Shown here one piece after another: positions 20,584 through 33,543 of a stretch of DNA of 64,000 bases. The notes beneath the pieces are model-generated. The model was given only the letters and a program-made list of their open reading frames with translations. It was not told where the DNA came from and did not search any database. The stretch's first letter is position 1; the number at the start of each line of letters is the position of its first letter. The position numbers were made by a program, and so were the translations under genes. Source of the DNA: Rugalucina vietnamica (lineage: Eukaryota > Mollusca > Bivalvia > Lucinida > Lucinidae); assembly GCA_964017185.1 (NCBI GenBank), contig OZ024870.1, positions 65,844,312 through 65,908,311 of the forward strand, written 5' to 3'.

Positions 20584-23265
20584 GAGGGTCTGGATGGGGG
20601 GTCCTGGTATTCACTAATCGCTAAAAATTTAGCTATTTATTCACTGTCATTAAAATTTTGGCTTATTCATTAAAATTAGCTCGATTATTCATTAAAATAT
20701 GATAATTACTAGTCACGCCTTCTTCACCTAGCTAATATCCATAAGCAAATAGGTGTTCCCCACCTAAGCCATCCCTTATCTCAAGCCACAAGGACTAGTT
20801 TTATAATATTAAATTGTAGACTGCTGAGTGCAACCTTGATATTAACATCTTGAGAGAAGCATATATGAGGGTCTGGATGGGGGGGTCCTGGTATTCACTA
20901 ATCACTAAAAATTTAGCCACTGTCATTAAAATTTTGGCTTATTCATTAAAATTAGCTCGATTATTCATTAAAATGTGATAATTACTAGTCACGCCTTCTT
21001 CACCTAGCTAATATCCATAAGCAAATAGGTGTTCCCCACCTAAGCCATTCCTTATCTCAAGCCACAAGGACTAGTTTTATAATATTAAATTGTAGACTGC
21101 TGAGTGCAACCTTGATATTAACATCTTGAGAGAAGCATATATACTCTGCTAGACCACAAAGCCTTATATAAACTTTCCGAAATAGTATACCGATTGTTTT
21201 ACCCTGAATCTTTCTCTTCAGTTATGAATAACAAAGTTAGTTAAGAAAAATTGTAACTTCAGGGGTAAAAGTTATAATAAAATGCTGTTGTTTAGTTAGT
21301 ATGGAAGTACTATGCGATGCATGGATTTTGTGCTTGTGCCTGACTGTACAATACATTTTATTAATGTCTTAAATACCGAGCGAGCGAGGAAAAAAAATTA
21401 TGTAGCGCCATATAGATAAATTGCCAGATAGATTTGCATTAGTGCTGCCTTGTTTCTGATTGCAAAAGACACTATAATTATGTTCTGTCATATAAAAAGC
21501 AAGATGATGTCCATCCATAGAAAAGATGTCAAAGATTATATCATTATATACTGAGAGGAATTAGAAACTTAAGTTTTCAACATTACTTATTATTTACATA
21601 TTTTTGTACAAGTTTTAAATATAACCAATTGGTATAATCTGATTGTGACAAGTGTGTAATTTTGCTTCACATTTTACTTTTTAAAAATTACATTTCGTCA
21701 AATAGAATAGAGTTACGTAATTCAGACGTTTACACCATAATTCGCATGCAAGACCATGATTAGAGACGGGTTTGCTGGTGTAAGATAGTGAGCATAAGCG
21801 TATGTGATTTTGAATACCCTCAAAATATTGATATTTTGAGATTTTATCCTGAAAAAACGTAAAATTTAGTTTTTAACGTCAAACATGAAAGTGTATCTTC
21901 GACGTTTTCTAACGCTGGGAAAAGATTTTCATGATAGATGATTAAAGTTCATGTTTATGGTAACTCAAAATAAGCATTCGTCTTATCGACACTGAAATTC
22001 TAAATCTGTTTCCGGTGTTTTAACTGTTTAACTTTTTATTGAGAGCGTCACGTCAACGTCGGGAAATGAGGTCCCAATTTCTGCAAACAGACATTTCATT
22101 AGATAACAAATGATATACTCATTGATAAAAGGATTATTTGAATTATTTTCCTTTCATCGGAAAGCATGAATTGCCTTTATTTAAAACGTCAAAGTGACGT
22201 GACGCACAGCTTAGTGGACGTTTACGTTTATGAAAAACTGCTTGCAGTAGAAAAAATGATAACATATCACCACTTTTAAATTCAAATCCAAGAATATTTC
22301 TGTAAAAAAAAAGTCAAAAGAAGCAAAACAAATTGGCTACTTTAATGACGTCAGTTTAAAAACGCAGGAGGAATCTTTAGTGCGAATTTTCGACGCATGA
22401 GGTTATCTTTGGACATATTTCTTTCTAGTGCAGTGGACTGAGACAAATCATACAGATTTTAAGTTCATTGATACACCATACACCAAATCCTTAGATTTGA
22501 TGAATAAACTTGAACAGTCTGATGTTGACCATTGCATCAAAACACTGGCCGTAAGCAGTCCCTTAAGTAAATTTCTTTATTTTTGACGCACCAATATTGT
22601 AGCAGAAACGCTACTCTATAGAAATTTTATAGCAAGAAATAAGACGTTTTTATCGGTTAAACTCAGGAACTTCCTAAAGACAAGACTTAAGTTTCTATTT
22701 CCTTTCAGTATAGGATTGGAACATACATAATAAGGACAAAGTGGGGTAATAGAATGAAAAGAAAATACATATACACAAGCAAACAAAACATAGAAATAGT
22801 ATCTGGCTCAGTAAACATCCAGAATGATTTAATTAAATTTTTTTTCTGCCTTCAAATGACTCGTTTCTTTTTCAACTGGACCATGAGGTGAGCCCCTACA
22901 TGCTTGGCTTCCAGACATATGGCTTTCTAAACATTCAAGGATTTCTGAAATATGAATACATTTGAACTAAATCGGGTCTGGGGGCGTCCAGATCCCAGAA
23001 AAAAATGAAATTCTGGAATGTCAGGGAGGTCATCTAAGACAATTGAACACAATTCCATAGCCAAATTTTAGCAAATTCATTATTCTTTAAAATGTTATTA
23101 TTCACTATTCATTATATTACTCTGCTATTCATTAAAAAATTACATTTATTCATTATTTTTTAGGACCTCATTATTCCCTAATCATTAAATTTTTTGCTCT
23201 TTATTCACTCTCATTAAAAATTTTAGGCCATTATTCATTAATCATTATACCCCATCCAGACCCTC
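20584..23265. mobile_element. 2.68-kb TIR DNA element, non-autonomous, with 6-bp target duplication
   Basis: The ends GAGGGTCTGGATGGGG and CCCCATCCAGACCCTC are perfect inverses over 16 bp. ATACAA stands directly outside both (20578-20583, 23266-23271). Subterminal TATTCATTAAAA motifs are scattered at both ends. The first 283 bp are duplicated in tandem (20584-20866 and 20867-21142), so the left end has two starts. No transposase frame is visible. The superfamily is open. Confidence 0.85.
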
Positions 23266-23524
23266 ATACAAAATAAATGTTAAACCTAGCAGAATACTTT
23301 ATATTAGTATACAATTTATTCTAAAGACTCACGCCCTAGAAAAACAGGCTGGAAGTATTTTAAACGCAACTCGAAACTGACATCTGGCTCACCGCTATAA
23401 AACAACTGGTAGCTTTTAAACGAGTTTGATCTTGTACGCCTTGTCATTTGGGATGTCCCATTGTGCTTTATTTTGAAAACGACACACTAAAGGCTACCAC
23501 TAGTTTTCATCCAAGGTTTTCGAG

Positions 23525-23536
23525 GCCAGCTCCTTC
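23525..23536 (+). repeat. Left 12-bp direct repeat of the giant element
   Basis: GCCAGCTCCTTC, identical to 59813-59824. It is the putative target-site duplication. Confidence 0.65.
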
Positions 23537-23784
23537 AGGTCAAAAAAGTTAGCAGCTTGGCAGCATGGCAGGACGAAATTAGTAAGTTAGCAGGATGGCC
23601 GTACGGCTGGTTAAGTAAGTTAGCAGCATGGCAGTATGGCCGAAGGAAATGTCAATTAACCAGTGTGGTCGTACAAAAGACAAAAACGTAACATTAATAA
23701 AATAACTAAAATGCTCACAAATAATTGAAAAAATATATCTTATTTGCAAAATTAGTCCTGTTCGCAGGATGAATATCAGGACAG

Positions 23785-26700
23785 ATGGGATTTCTGGAGA
23801 ACCGTCCAATGTAGGAAAACGCTTTATATCTCTAAATACATGCGCTGGTAGGGCTAACTGTCGAGTAGTATAGCAGTATGGATTTTCATCGTCTTGGCGG
23901 AACGGTGTCGGCAAAAGGCAAATTTCATCCTGCTAGCAGCACGAAAATGACCAGCAGCATGGGGTTTCTGGAGAACCGTTCAATGTAGGAAAATGCTTTA
24001 TATCTCTAAATGCATGCGCTGGTAGGGCTAACTGTCGAGTAGTATAGCAGTATGGATTTTCATCGTCTTGGCGGAACGGTATCGGCAAAAGGCAAATTTC
24101 GTCCTGCTAGCAGCATGAAAATGACCAGCAGCATGGGATTTCTGGAGAACCGTCCAATGTAGGAAAACGCTTTATATCTCTAAATGCATGCGCTGGTAGG
24201 GCTAACTGTCGAGTAGTATAGCAGTATGGATTTTCATCGTCTTGGCGGAACGGTATCGGCAAAAGGCAAATTTCGTCAGGCTAGCAGCATGAAAATGACC
24301 AGCAGCATGGGATTTCTGGAGAACCGTTCAATGTAGGAAAACGCTTTACATCTCTAAATACATGCGCTGGTAGGGCTAACTGTCGAGTAGTATAGCAGTA
24401 TGGATTTTCAAAGTCTTGGCGGAACGGTGTCGGCAAAAGGCAAATTTCATCCTGCTAGCAGCATGAAAATGACCAGCAGCATGGGATTTCTGGAGAACCG
24501 TTCGATGTAGGAAAACGCTTTATATCTCTAAATGCATGCGCTGGTAGGGCTAACTGTCGAGTAGTATAGCAGTATGGATTTTCATCGTCTTGGCAGAACG
24601 GTGTCGGCAAAAGGCAAATTTCATCCTGCTAGCAGCACGAAAATGACCAGCAGCATGGGGTTTCTGGAGAACCGTTCAATGTAGGAAAACGCTATATATC
24701 TCTAAATGCATGCGCTGGTAGGGCTAACTGTCGAGTAGTATAGCAGTATGGATTTTCATCGTCTTGGCGGAACGGTATCGGCAAAAGGCAAATTTCGTCC
24801 TGCTAGCAGTATGAAAATGACCAGCAGCATGGGATTTCTGGAGAACCGTCCAATGTAGGAAAACGCTTTATATCTCTAAATGCATGCGCTGGTAGGGCTA
24901 ACTGTCGAGTAGTATAGCAGTATGGATTTTCATCGTCTTGGTGGAACGGTATCGCAAAAGGCAAATTTCGTCCTGCTAGCAGCATGAAAATGACCAGCAG
25001 CATGGGATTTCTGGAGAATCGTTCAATGTAGGAAAACGCTTTATATCTCTAAATACATGCGCTGGTAGGGCTAACTGTCGAGTAGTATAGCAGTATGGAT
25101 TTTCAAAGTCTTGGCGGAACGGTGTCGGCAAAAGGCAAATTTCATCCTGCTAGCAGTACGAAAATGACCAGCAGCATGGGATTTCTGGAGAACCGTTCAA
25201 TGTAGGAAAACGCTTTATATCTCTAAATACATGCGCTGGTAGGGCTAACTGTCGAGTAGTATAGCAGTATGGATTTTCAAAGTCTTGGCGGAACGGTGTC
25301 GGCAAAAGGCAAATTTCATCCTGCTAGCAGCACGAAAATGACCAGCAGCATGGGATTTCTGGAGAACCGTTCGATGTAGGAAAACGCTTTATATCTCTAA
25401 ATGCATGCGCTGGTAGGCCTAACTGTCGAGTAGTATAGCAGTATGGATTTTCATCGTCTTGGCAGAACGGTATCGGCAAAAGGCAAATTTCGTCCTGCTA
25501 GCAGCATGAAAATGACCAGCAGCATGGGATTTCTGGAGAACCGTCCAATGTAGGAAAACGCTTTATATCTCTAAATACATGCGCTGGTAGGGCTAACTGT
25601 CGAGTAGTATAGCAGTATGGATTTTCATCGTCTTGGCGGAACGGTGTCGGCAAAAGGCAAATTTCATCCTGCTAGCAGCACGAAAATGACCAGCAGCATG
25701 GGATTTCTGGAGAACCGTTCAATGTAGGAAAACGCTTTATATCTCTAAATGCATGCGTTGGTAGGGCTAACTGTCGAGTAGTATAGCAGTATGGATTTTC
25801 ATCGTCTTGGCGGAACGGTATCGGCAAAAGGCAAATTTCGTCCTGCTAGCAGCATGAAAATGACCAGCAGCATGGGGTTTCTGGAGAACCGTCCAATGTA
25901 GGAAAACGCTTTATATCTCTAAATGCATGCGCTGGTAGGGCTAACTGTCGAGTAGTATAGCAGTATGGATTTTCATCGTCTTGGCGGAACGGTATCGGCA
26001 AAAGGCAAATTTCGTCCTGCTAGCAGCATGAAAATGACCAGCAGCATGGGATTTCTGGAGAACCGTTCAATGTAGGAAAACGCTTTATATCTCTGAATAC
26101 ATGCGCTGGTAGGGCTAACTGTCGAGTAGTATAGCAGTATGGATTTTCAAAGTCTTGGCGGAACGGTGTCGGCAAAAGGCAAATTTCATCCTGCTAGCAG
26201 CACGAAAATGACCAGCAGCATGGGATTTCTGGAGAACCGTTCGATGTAGGAAAACGCTTTATATCTCTAAATGCATGCGCTGGTAGGGCTAACTGTCGAG
26301 TAGTATAGCAGTATGGATTTTCATCGTCTTGGCAGAACGGTATCGGCAAAAGGCAAATTTCGTCCTGCTAGCAGCATGAAAATGACCAGCAGCATGGGAT
26401 TTCTGGAGAACCGTCCAATGTAGGAAAACGCTTTATATCTCTAAATACATGCGCTGGTAGGGCTAACTGTCGAGTAGTATAGCAGTATGGATTTTCATCG
26501 TCTTGGCGGAACGGTGTCGACAAAAGGCAAATTTCATCCTGCTAGCAGCACGAAAATGACCAGCAGCATGGGATTTCTGAAGAACCGTTCAATGTAGGAA
26601 AACGCTTTATATCTCTAAATGCATGCGCTGGTAGGGCTAACTGTCGAGTAGTATAGCAGTATGGATTTTCATCGTCTTGGCGGAACGGTATCGGCAAAAG

Positions 26701-28959
26701 GCAAATTTCGTCCTGCTAGCAGCATGAAAATGACCAGCAGCATGGGATTTCTGGAGAACCGTTCAATGTAGGAAAACGCTTTATATCTCTAAATACATGC
26801 GCTGGTAGGGCTAACTGTCGTGTAGTATAGCAGTATGGAATTTTCAAAGTCTTGGCGGAACGGTGTCGGCAAAAGGCAAATTTCATCCTGCTAGCAGCAC
26901 GAAAATAACCAGCAGCATGGTATTTCTGGAGAACCGTTCGATGTAGGAAAACGCTTTATATCTCTAAATGCATGCGCTGGTAGGGCTAACTGTCGAGTAG
27001 TATAGCAGTATGGATTTTCATCGTCTTGGCAGAACTGTATCGGCAAAAGGCAAATTTCGTCCTGCTAGCAGCATGAAAATGACCAGCAGCATGGGATTTC
27101 TGGAGAACCGTCCAATGTAGGAAAACGCTTTATATCTCTAAATACATGCGCTGGTAGGGCTAACTGTCGAGTTGTATAGCAGTATGGATTTTCATCGTCT
27201 TGGCGGAACGGTGTCGGCAAAAGGCAAATTTCATCCTGCTAGCAGCACGAAAATGACCAGCAGCATGGGATTTCTGGAGAACCGTTCAATGTAGGAAAAC
27301 GCTTTATATCTCTAAATGCATGCGCTGGTAGGGCTAACTGTCGAGTAGTATAGCAGTATGGATTTTCATCGTCTTGGCGGAACGGTATCGGCAAAAGGCA
27401 AATTTCGTCCTGCTAGCAGCATGAAAATGACCAGCAGCATGGGATTTCTGGAGAACTGTCCAATGTAGGAAAACGCTTTATATCTCTAAATACATGCGCT
27501 GGTAGGGCTAACTGTCGAGTAGTATAGCAGTATGGATTTTCATCGTCATGGCGGAACGGTATCGGCAAAAGGCAAATTTCGTCCTGCTAGCAGCATGAAA
27601 ATGACTAGCAGCATGGGATTTCTGGAGAACCGTTCAATGTAGGAAAACGCTTTATATCTCTAAATACATGCGCTGGTAGGGCTAACTGTCGAGTAGTATA
27701 GCAGTATGGATTTTCAAAGTCTTGGCGGAACGGTGTCGGCAAAAGGCAAATTTCATCCTGCTAGCAGCACGAAAATGACCAGCAGCATGGGATTTCTGGA
27801 GAACCGTTCGATGTAGGAAAACGCTTTATATCTCTAAATGCATGCGCTGGTAGGGCTAACTGTCGAGTAGTATAGCTGTATGGATTTTCATCGTCTTGGC
27901 AGAACGGTATCGGCAAAAGGCAAATTTCGTCCTGCTAGCAGCATGAAAATGACCAGCAGCATGGGATTTCTGGAGAACCGTCCAATGTAGGAAAACGCTT
28001 TATATCTCTAAATACATGCGCTGGTAGGGCTAACTGTCGAGTAGTATAGCAGTATGGATTTTCATCGTCTTGGCGGAACGGTGTCGGCAAAAGGCAAATT
28101 TCATCCTGCTAGCAGCACGAAAATGACCAGCAGCATGGGATTTCTGGAGAACCGTTCAATGTAGGAAAACGCTTTATATCTCTAAATGCATGCGCTGGTA
28201 GGGCTAACTGTCGAGTAGTATAGCAGTATGGATTTTCATCGTCTTGGCGGAACGGTATCGGCAAAAGGCAAATTTCGTCCTGCTAGCAGCATGAAAATGA
28301 CCAGCAGCATGGGATTTCTGGAGAACCGTCCAATGTAGGAAAACGCTTTATATCTCTAAATGCATGCGCTGGTAGGGCTAACTGTCGAGTAGTATAGCAG
28401 TATGGATTTTCATCGTCTTGGCGGAACGGTATCGGCAAAAGGCAAATTTCGTCCTGCTAGCAGCATGAAAATGACCAGCAGCATGGGATTTCTGGAGAAC
28501 CGTTCAATGTAGGAAAACGCTTTATATCTCTAAATACATGCGCTGGTAGGGCTAACTGTCGAGTAGTATAGCAGTATGGATTTTCAAAGTCTTGGCGGAA
28601 CGGTGTCGGCAAAAGGCAAATTTCATCCTGCTAGCAGCACGAAAATGACCAGCAGCATGGGATTTCTGGAGAACCGTTCGATGTAGGAAAACGCTTTATA
28701 TCTCTAAATGCATGCGCTGGTAGGGCTAACTGTCGAGTAGTATAGCAGTATGGATTTTCATCGTCTTGGCAGAACTGTATCGGCAAAAGGCAAATTTCGT
28801 CCTGCTAGCAGCATGAAAATGACCAGCAGCATGGGATTTCTGGAGAACCGTCCAATGTAGGAAAACGCTTTATATCTCTAAATACATGCGCTGGTAGGGC
28901 TAACTGTCGAGTAGTATAGCAGTATGGATTTTCATCGTCTTGGCGGAACGGTGTCGGCA
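23785..28959 (+). repeat. 174-bp satellite, left array, about 30 units
   Basis: Unit landmarks: GGGATTTCTGGAGAACCGT, GGAAAACGCTTTATATCTCT, GCTGGTAGGGCTAACTGTCG, CCTGCTAGCAGCA. Variants alternate (TTTCATCGTC or TTTCAAAGTC; GGTATCGG or GGTGTCGG; TTTCGTCC or TTTCATCC). The AAAGTC variant recurs near 25279, 26149, 26836, 27715 and 28585, about every 870 bp, that is every five units: a higher-order repeat. Confidence 0.93.
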
Positions 28960-29575
28960 TCCCAAGAAAGCTCCATGAAAAGAGTGTATGTTCAAATATT
29001 ATAAAATGTTTGTGGGACAGCATCAGATCGCATTTGGTAGAAAAATGTAAAACTCGTGAAACGGGGTCTCCGACGAAACAAAGTAGAGTTGCCCAGTGAA
29101 TGTGTTTCGGTGGCTTGGTGTGGCCTCTGGTACAGCAGCATGGATTTTTGGAAACTTGGCAGAACAGCAGGGCTCGAAGCGTTTCTTTTGGCTAAAAGAA
29201 AATGCGAATACCACGCTCCAGCAGGATGAGATTAATACTGGAGAACCAAGTAGTTTTGGAAATCGCTGTATATCACTGGCTGTTTGCATTGGACAGATAA
29301 ACAGACGAGTACCACAGCAGCATGGATCTTCTGAACGTTGCTTGGACAGTTTCCGTCCAAAAGTGGCATCGGACTGCTTTTGTTCAAAAAGTGCATAACT
29401 CGTGAAACGGGGTTTCCGACCAAACAAGCAGAGCTGAGAAACGGTTCTCAGCCCAATGAGTGTGTTTCTATGGCTTGGTGTGGTCTCTGGTACAGCAGCA
29501 TGGATTTTCGGAAACTTGGCAGAACTGCGGGTTCGAAGGGTTTCTTTTGGCTACAAGTAAATGCAAATATCCCAG
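28960..29575 (+). repeat. About 365-bp repeat related to the 174-bp satellite
   Basis: About two units with landmarks AACTCGTGAAACGGGGT, CAGCAGCATGGAT, GGAAACTTGGCAGAACAGC and GGAAATCGCTGTATATCACT. CAGCAGCATGG..TTT and TTGGCRGAAC recall the 174-bp unit, so it may be a diverged dimer. It continues at 30601 after an insertion. Confidence 0.75.
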
Positions 29576-30600
29576 TCAGCATTGCAATAGGGGACCGCTG
29601 ACGGCCCGCTAATATTTGCATAGCGGCCCGCTAACTAAATTCTGCAGTGGCCCACCGGTGGATGTGAAAAGTAAAAAATTGTCGGCCCGCTGTCGGAAAA
29701 ACGCTATGTTGCCGCGATGTTGCCCCCATTGTACCGACATGCAAAATATTAAGAAATTAGAAGTTTATTAATATCAAAAAATATCACATAGTTTTGCATT
29801 TGGAATCTTCGAAAACGAAGAATCTGTGTGTTTTAGGGCATGAATTAAGACATGCCCATGAACACGCAAGATGTACTCAACACCAGAGGCGTTTTTATGA
29901 ATTAATTACTTTTCCATATGTGTATATATATAATAAAAATTTATTTCGAAGATGAAGTGCCATGAGATTGACCGAAACAAGTAATACACTTAGAAAAGTT
30001 AAATAATTGATAGTCAGAATCACTCTCTGTTATGAATTATCATTTACATATTTATTTAAACACCTTTATTTAAGAACAATGTGTAAAATATCGATGTTAT
30101 CGATTTTTGTTGTTTCCCTTTAATATAGTGGCAGCCGTTGGGCCGACTTGACGGGCCGACAGCGGGCCCTCTTGTGTTTTTGTTTGTTACATTTTGTGTT
30201 ACGTTTGTGAAACACTCAATGATCCAGCACTCATTAAATAATTGAGTTATAGTTATATGAGGAAGCAAGGATTTATCGTTCAAGCATCAGCTTTTTGTAG
30301 GGCATTGTCCTATTTCGTGCCCCTGGCGGGCCGTCGTTGGGCCGATATGCCAAGATGTCGCTGACGGACCGCCAGCGGCCCGCTTTCTGCTCTAAGAGAA
30401 TGTGAATTTCTTTCAGAGATCAAATAATTTTCTTTCTTTGCCATTTCTACCTAATGTAGAAATGCATTAATGTCAATTCCTGGCACTGAGATGTATTTTT
30501 GTCAGACAATTTGTAATTTCGGGCCCCTGACGGGCCGTCATGGGGCCGATATGCCGCGATGCCCACTTAATGCCGCTGACGGGCCGATATATGCATGCTG
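29576..30600. mobile_element. 1-kb insertion with GGGCCGATATGCC-type motifs
   Basis: Interrupts a 365-bp unit (AAATGCAAATATC before, ATACCAAGCTTCAGCAGG after). Both ends carry clustered GC-rich motifs (CCGCTGACGGCCCGCT left; GCCGCTGACGGGCCGATAT right) around an AT-rich middle. It has no coding frame and its class is unknown. Confidence 0.55.
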
Positions 30601-31222
30601 GCTATACCAAGCTTCAGCAGGATGTGATTACTGGAGAACCAAGAAGTGTTGAAAGTCGCTATTTATCACTGGCCTGTTTGGACAGATAAACTGGTGAGTA
30701 CCATAGCAGCATGAATCTTTTTAACAGTGCCTGGACAGTAGCCGCCCGAAAGTGGCATCTGACTGCATTTGGTCGAAAAAGTGCAGAACTCGTGAAATGG
30801 GGTTTCTGAACCAAACCAAAGCTTCAAAACGGTTCTCAGCCCAATGAGTGTGTTTCGATGGCTTGGATTGTCCTCTGGTACAGCAGCATGGATTTTCGGA
30901 AACTTGGCAGAACAGCAGGGCTCGAAGCGTTTTTTTGGCTACAATAAAAGCGAATACCACGCTCCGGTAGGATGCGATTACTGGAGAACCAAGTAGTTTT
31001 GGAAATCGCTGTATATCACTGGCTGTTCGCAATGGACAGATAAACAAGCGAGTACTATAGCAGGATGGATCTTTTGAACGTTGCCTGAGCAGTAGCTATC
31101 CAAAAGTGGCTTCGGACTGCATTTGGTCGAAACGGGCAAAACTCGTGAACAGGGGTATCGGACCATACCAAGCAGAGTTATCAAACGGCCCTTAGCCCAG
31201 TGACCGTGTTTAGATGGCTTCT
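30601..31222 (+). repeat. About 365-bp repeat, continued
   Basis: Resumes the repeat of 28960-29575 in the same orientation, then passes into reverse 174-bp units at 31223. Confidence 0.7.
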
Positions 31223-32385
31223 GCAGAAATCCCATGCTGCTGGTCATTTTCGTGCTGCTAGCAGGATGAAATTTGCCTTTTGCCGACACCGTTCCGCCAA
31301 GACTTTGAAAATCCATACTGCTATACTACTCGACAGTAAGCCCTACCAGCGCATGCATTTAGAGATATAAACCGTTTTCCTACATTGGACGGTTCTCCAG
31401 AAATCGAGGAAAACGGTCATTTTCATGCTGCTAGCAGGACGAAATTTGCCTTTTGCCGATACCGTTCCGCCAAGACGATGAAAATCCATACTGCTATACT
31501 ACTCGACAGTTAGCCCTACCAGCGCATGCATTTAGAGATATAAAGCGTTTTCCTACATTGGACGGTTCTCCAGAAATCCCATGCTGCTGGTCATTTTCGT
31601 GCTGCTAGCAGGATGAAATTTGACTTTTGCCGACACCGTTCCGCCAAGACTTTGAAAATCCATACTGCTATACTACTCGACAGTTAGCCCTACCAGCGCA
31701 TGTATTTAGAGATATAAAGCGTTTTCCTACATTGGACGGTTCTCCAGAAATCCCATGCTGCTGGTCATTTTCGTGCTGCTAGCAGGACGAAATTTGCCTT
31801 TTGCCGATACCGTTCCGCCAAGACGATGAAAATCCATACTGCTATACTACTCGACAGTTAGCCCTACCAGCGCATGCATTTAGAGATATAAAGCGTTTTC
31901 CTACATTGAACGGTTCTCCAGAAATCCCATGCTGCTGGTCATTTTCGTGCTGCTAGCAGGATGAAATTTGCCTTTTGCCGACACCGTTCCGCCAAGACTT
32001 TGAAAATCCATATTGCTATACTACTCGACAGTTAGCCCTACCAGCGCATGTATTTAGAGATATAAAGCGTTTTCCTACATTGAACGGTTCTCCAGAAATC
32101 CCATGCTGCTGGTCATTTTCATGCTGCTAGCAGGACGAAATTTGCCTTTTGCCGATACCGTTCCGCCAAGACGATGAAAATCCATACTGCTATACTACTC
32201 GACAGTTAGCCCTACCAGCGCATGCATTTAGAGATATAAAGCGTTTTCCTACATTGAACGGTTCTCCAGAAATCCCATGCTGCTGGTCATTTTCGTGCTG
32301 CTAGCAGGATGAAATTTGCCTTTTGCCGACACCGTTCCGCCAAGACTTTGAAAATCCATACTGCTATACTACTCGACAGTTAGCC

Positions 32386-32386
<1 letters not shown>
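31223..32386 (-). repeat. 174-bp satellite, middle array, about 7 units, reversed
   Basis: Same unit as the left array, reverse orientation, cut off within a unit by the TA microsatellite at 32389. Confidence 0.9.

Positions 32387-32388
<2 letters not shown>

Positions 32389-32466
<78 letters not shown>
32389..32466. repeat. (TA)n microsatellite
   Basis: About 78 bp of TA at the left border of the Penelope-like palindrome. It has a counterpart at 48662-48760 on the other side. Confidence 0.95.
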
Positions 32467-32470
<4 letters not shown>

Positions 32471-32598
32471 GAGATTTAGGTAATATACATCAAACAATCA
32501 AACCCTGTCGGTAGCACTGGATCCAATTTGGATGCTAAAATGATATGCGGTAAGTATATATGGAGATTTTATCATCAACAGTGCAAAATCCTATTTGT

Positions 32599-32636
32599 GC
32601 CTGAGCGCGCTTTCGCCTTTCGGCTTCTTCAGAGGC
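32599..32636 (-). ncRNA. Hammerhead-like ribozyme motif, left arm
   Basis: On the minus strand: stem I GCCT/AGGC, core CTGAAGA, stem II GCC-GAAA-GGC, core GAA, short stem III AGCGCGCT, then C before the cut. It is identical to the plus-strand motif at 48587. Penelope-like elements are known to carry type I hammerheads in their terminal repeats. One unpaired A before stem II deviates from the consensus. Confidence 0.5.
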
Positions 32637-33132
32637 TTACTAAATACTACATAATAAGAGTGTGATATCTACATCTGCCTGTCATAGGCAGTCCAAAACT
32701 AGGAGACAAAATGTAATTTAAAAATTCTACATACTACTCATAACATTGTAAAACCTTATATAACTACATAAGAAATAAACACACCGCTACAAACTAGAAA
32801 AATGTAACTACAGCAAAATGGCTAAGGTATTTTGAAAATGAAGAAATTTGGAAAATTAAACAGAAATTTAACAAAATTATGATTTTTGTGGGCTAATACA
32901 TCTTGGAGAGGTTGGAAACAGTGCTAGAACTGTCAAAGTTGAAAAATAAAAAGTACTAAATGGCGTAAAATCGTATAACTGAAATTGAGAGAATTTCGTG
33001 ACCGTTCACCTGTAGGATTATCGGAAATCTGAAGCGTCACCTGTAAGATTATCGGATTTCTATAGCGTCAGTCGTTAACACACCGCTACAAATGTAAATT
33101 ATAAGAACAGCTCATAAGTAAGGTACAGGTGA

Positions 33133-33543
33133 AGGCGGAGTCTCTATGTGCAAAATGAAGGAGTAAAGCCTATCAGGATATGGATAGACAGTGTGTCCAA
33201 CGGCGCGCCAGTGAAACTCAAACATCAGACAAACTGCAAATCCAAGAATGTGGTTTATCTGATCACCTGCACAAAGTGCAACAAGCAGTATATAGGTGAG
33301 ACTGGACAACCCCTCCATAAGCGTATCAATGGTCACCGCTCTGATTGGAAACACCGGAGGTTTCAAAGGGCACCGGTAGCGGAACACTTCACTTTACCTG
33401 GACATGACTTTAACAGCCACGTTGCCCTATGCTGTCTTGACCATGACATCAACTGGTCTGATTCGGCAAGAAAAGCTCGTGAAACGTATTGGATCAGACG
33501 CCTGAACACACTCCAGCCACATGGTATCAATAAAGGTGATTAA
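33133..33543 (+). CDS. Penelope-like GIY-YIG endonuclease, C-terminal fragment
   Basis: An open frame of 136 codons ends in TAA. NVVYLITCTKCNKQYIGETG carries the GIY-YIG core (VVY ... QYIGE) with a Cys pair, followed by KRINGHRSDWKHR, PVAEHFTLPGHDF and ETYWIRRLNTLQPHGIN, all typical of the endonuclease at the C-terminus of Penelope-like retroelements, where it cuts the target for reverse transcription. No reverse transcriptase part is present upstream. There is no convincing ATG: the frame simply opens after a stop in the inverted arm. It is therefore a 5'-truncated remnant or a GIY-YIG-only non-autonomous form. Confidence 0.82.
   Translation, partial: RRSLYVQNEGVKPIRIWIDSVSNGAPVKLKHQTNCKSKNVVYLITCTKCNKQYIGETGQPLHKRINGHRSDWKHRRFQRAPVAEHFTLPGHDFNSHVALCCLDHDINWSDSARKARETYWIRRLNTLQPHGINKGD

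Noticed and set aside
23785-28959. CRISPR-like array
   Set aside because: Units of 174 bp are repeated end to end with no variable spacers; it is a satellite in an animal genome.
29023-31316. Overlapping open frames of 100-134 codons on both strands
   Set aside because: They lie in the 365-bp and 174-bp repeats, with translation dictated by repeat sequence.
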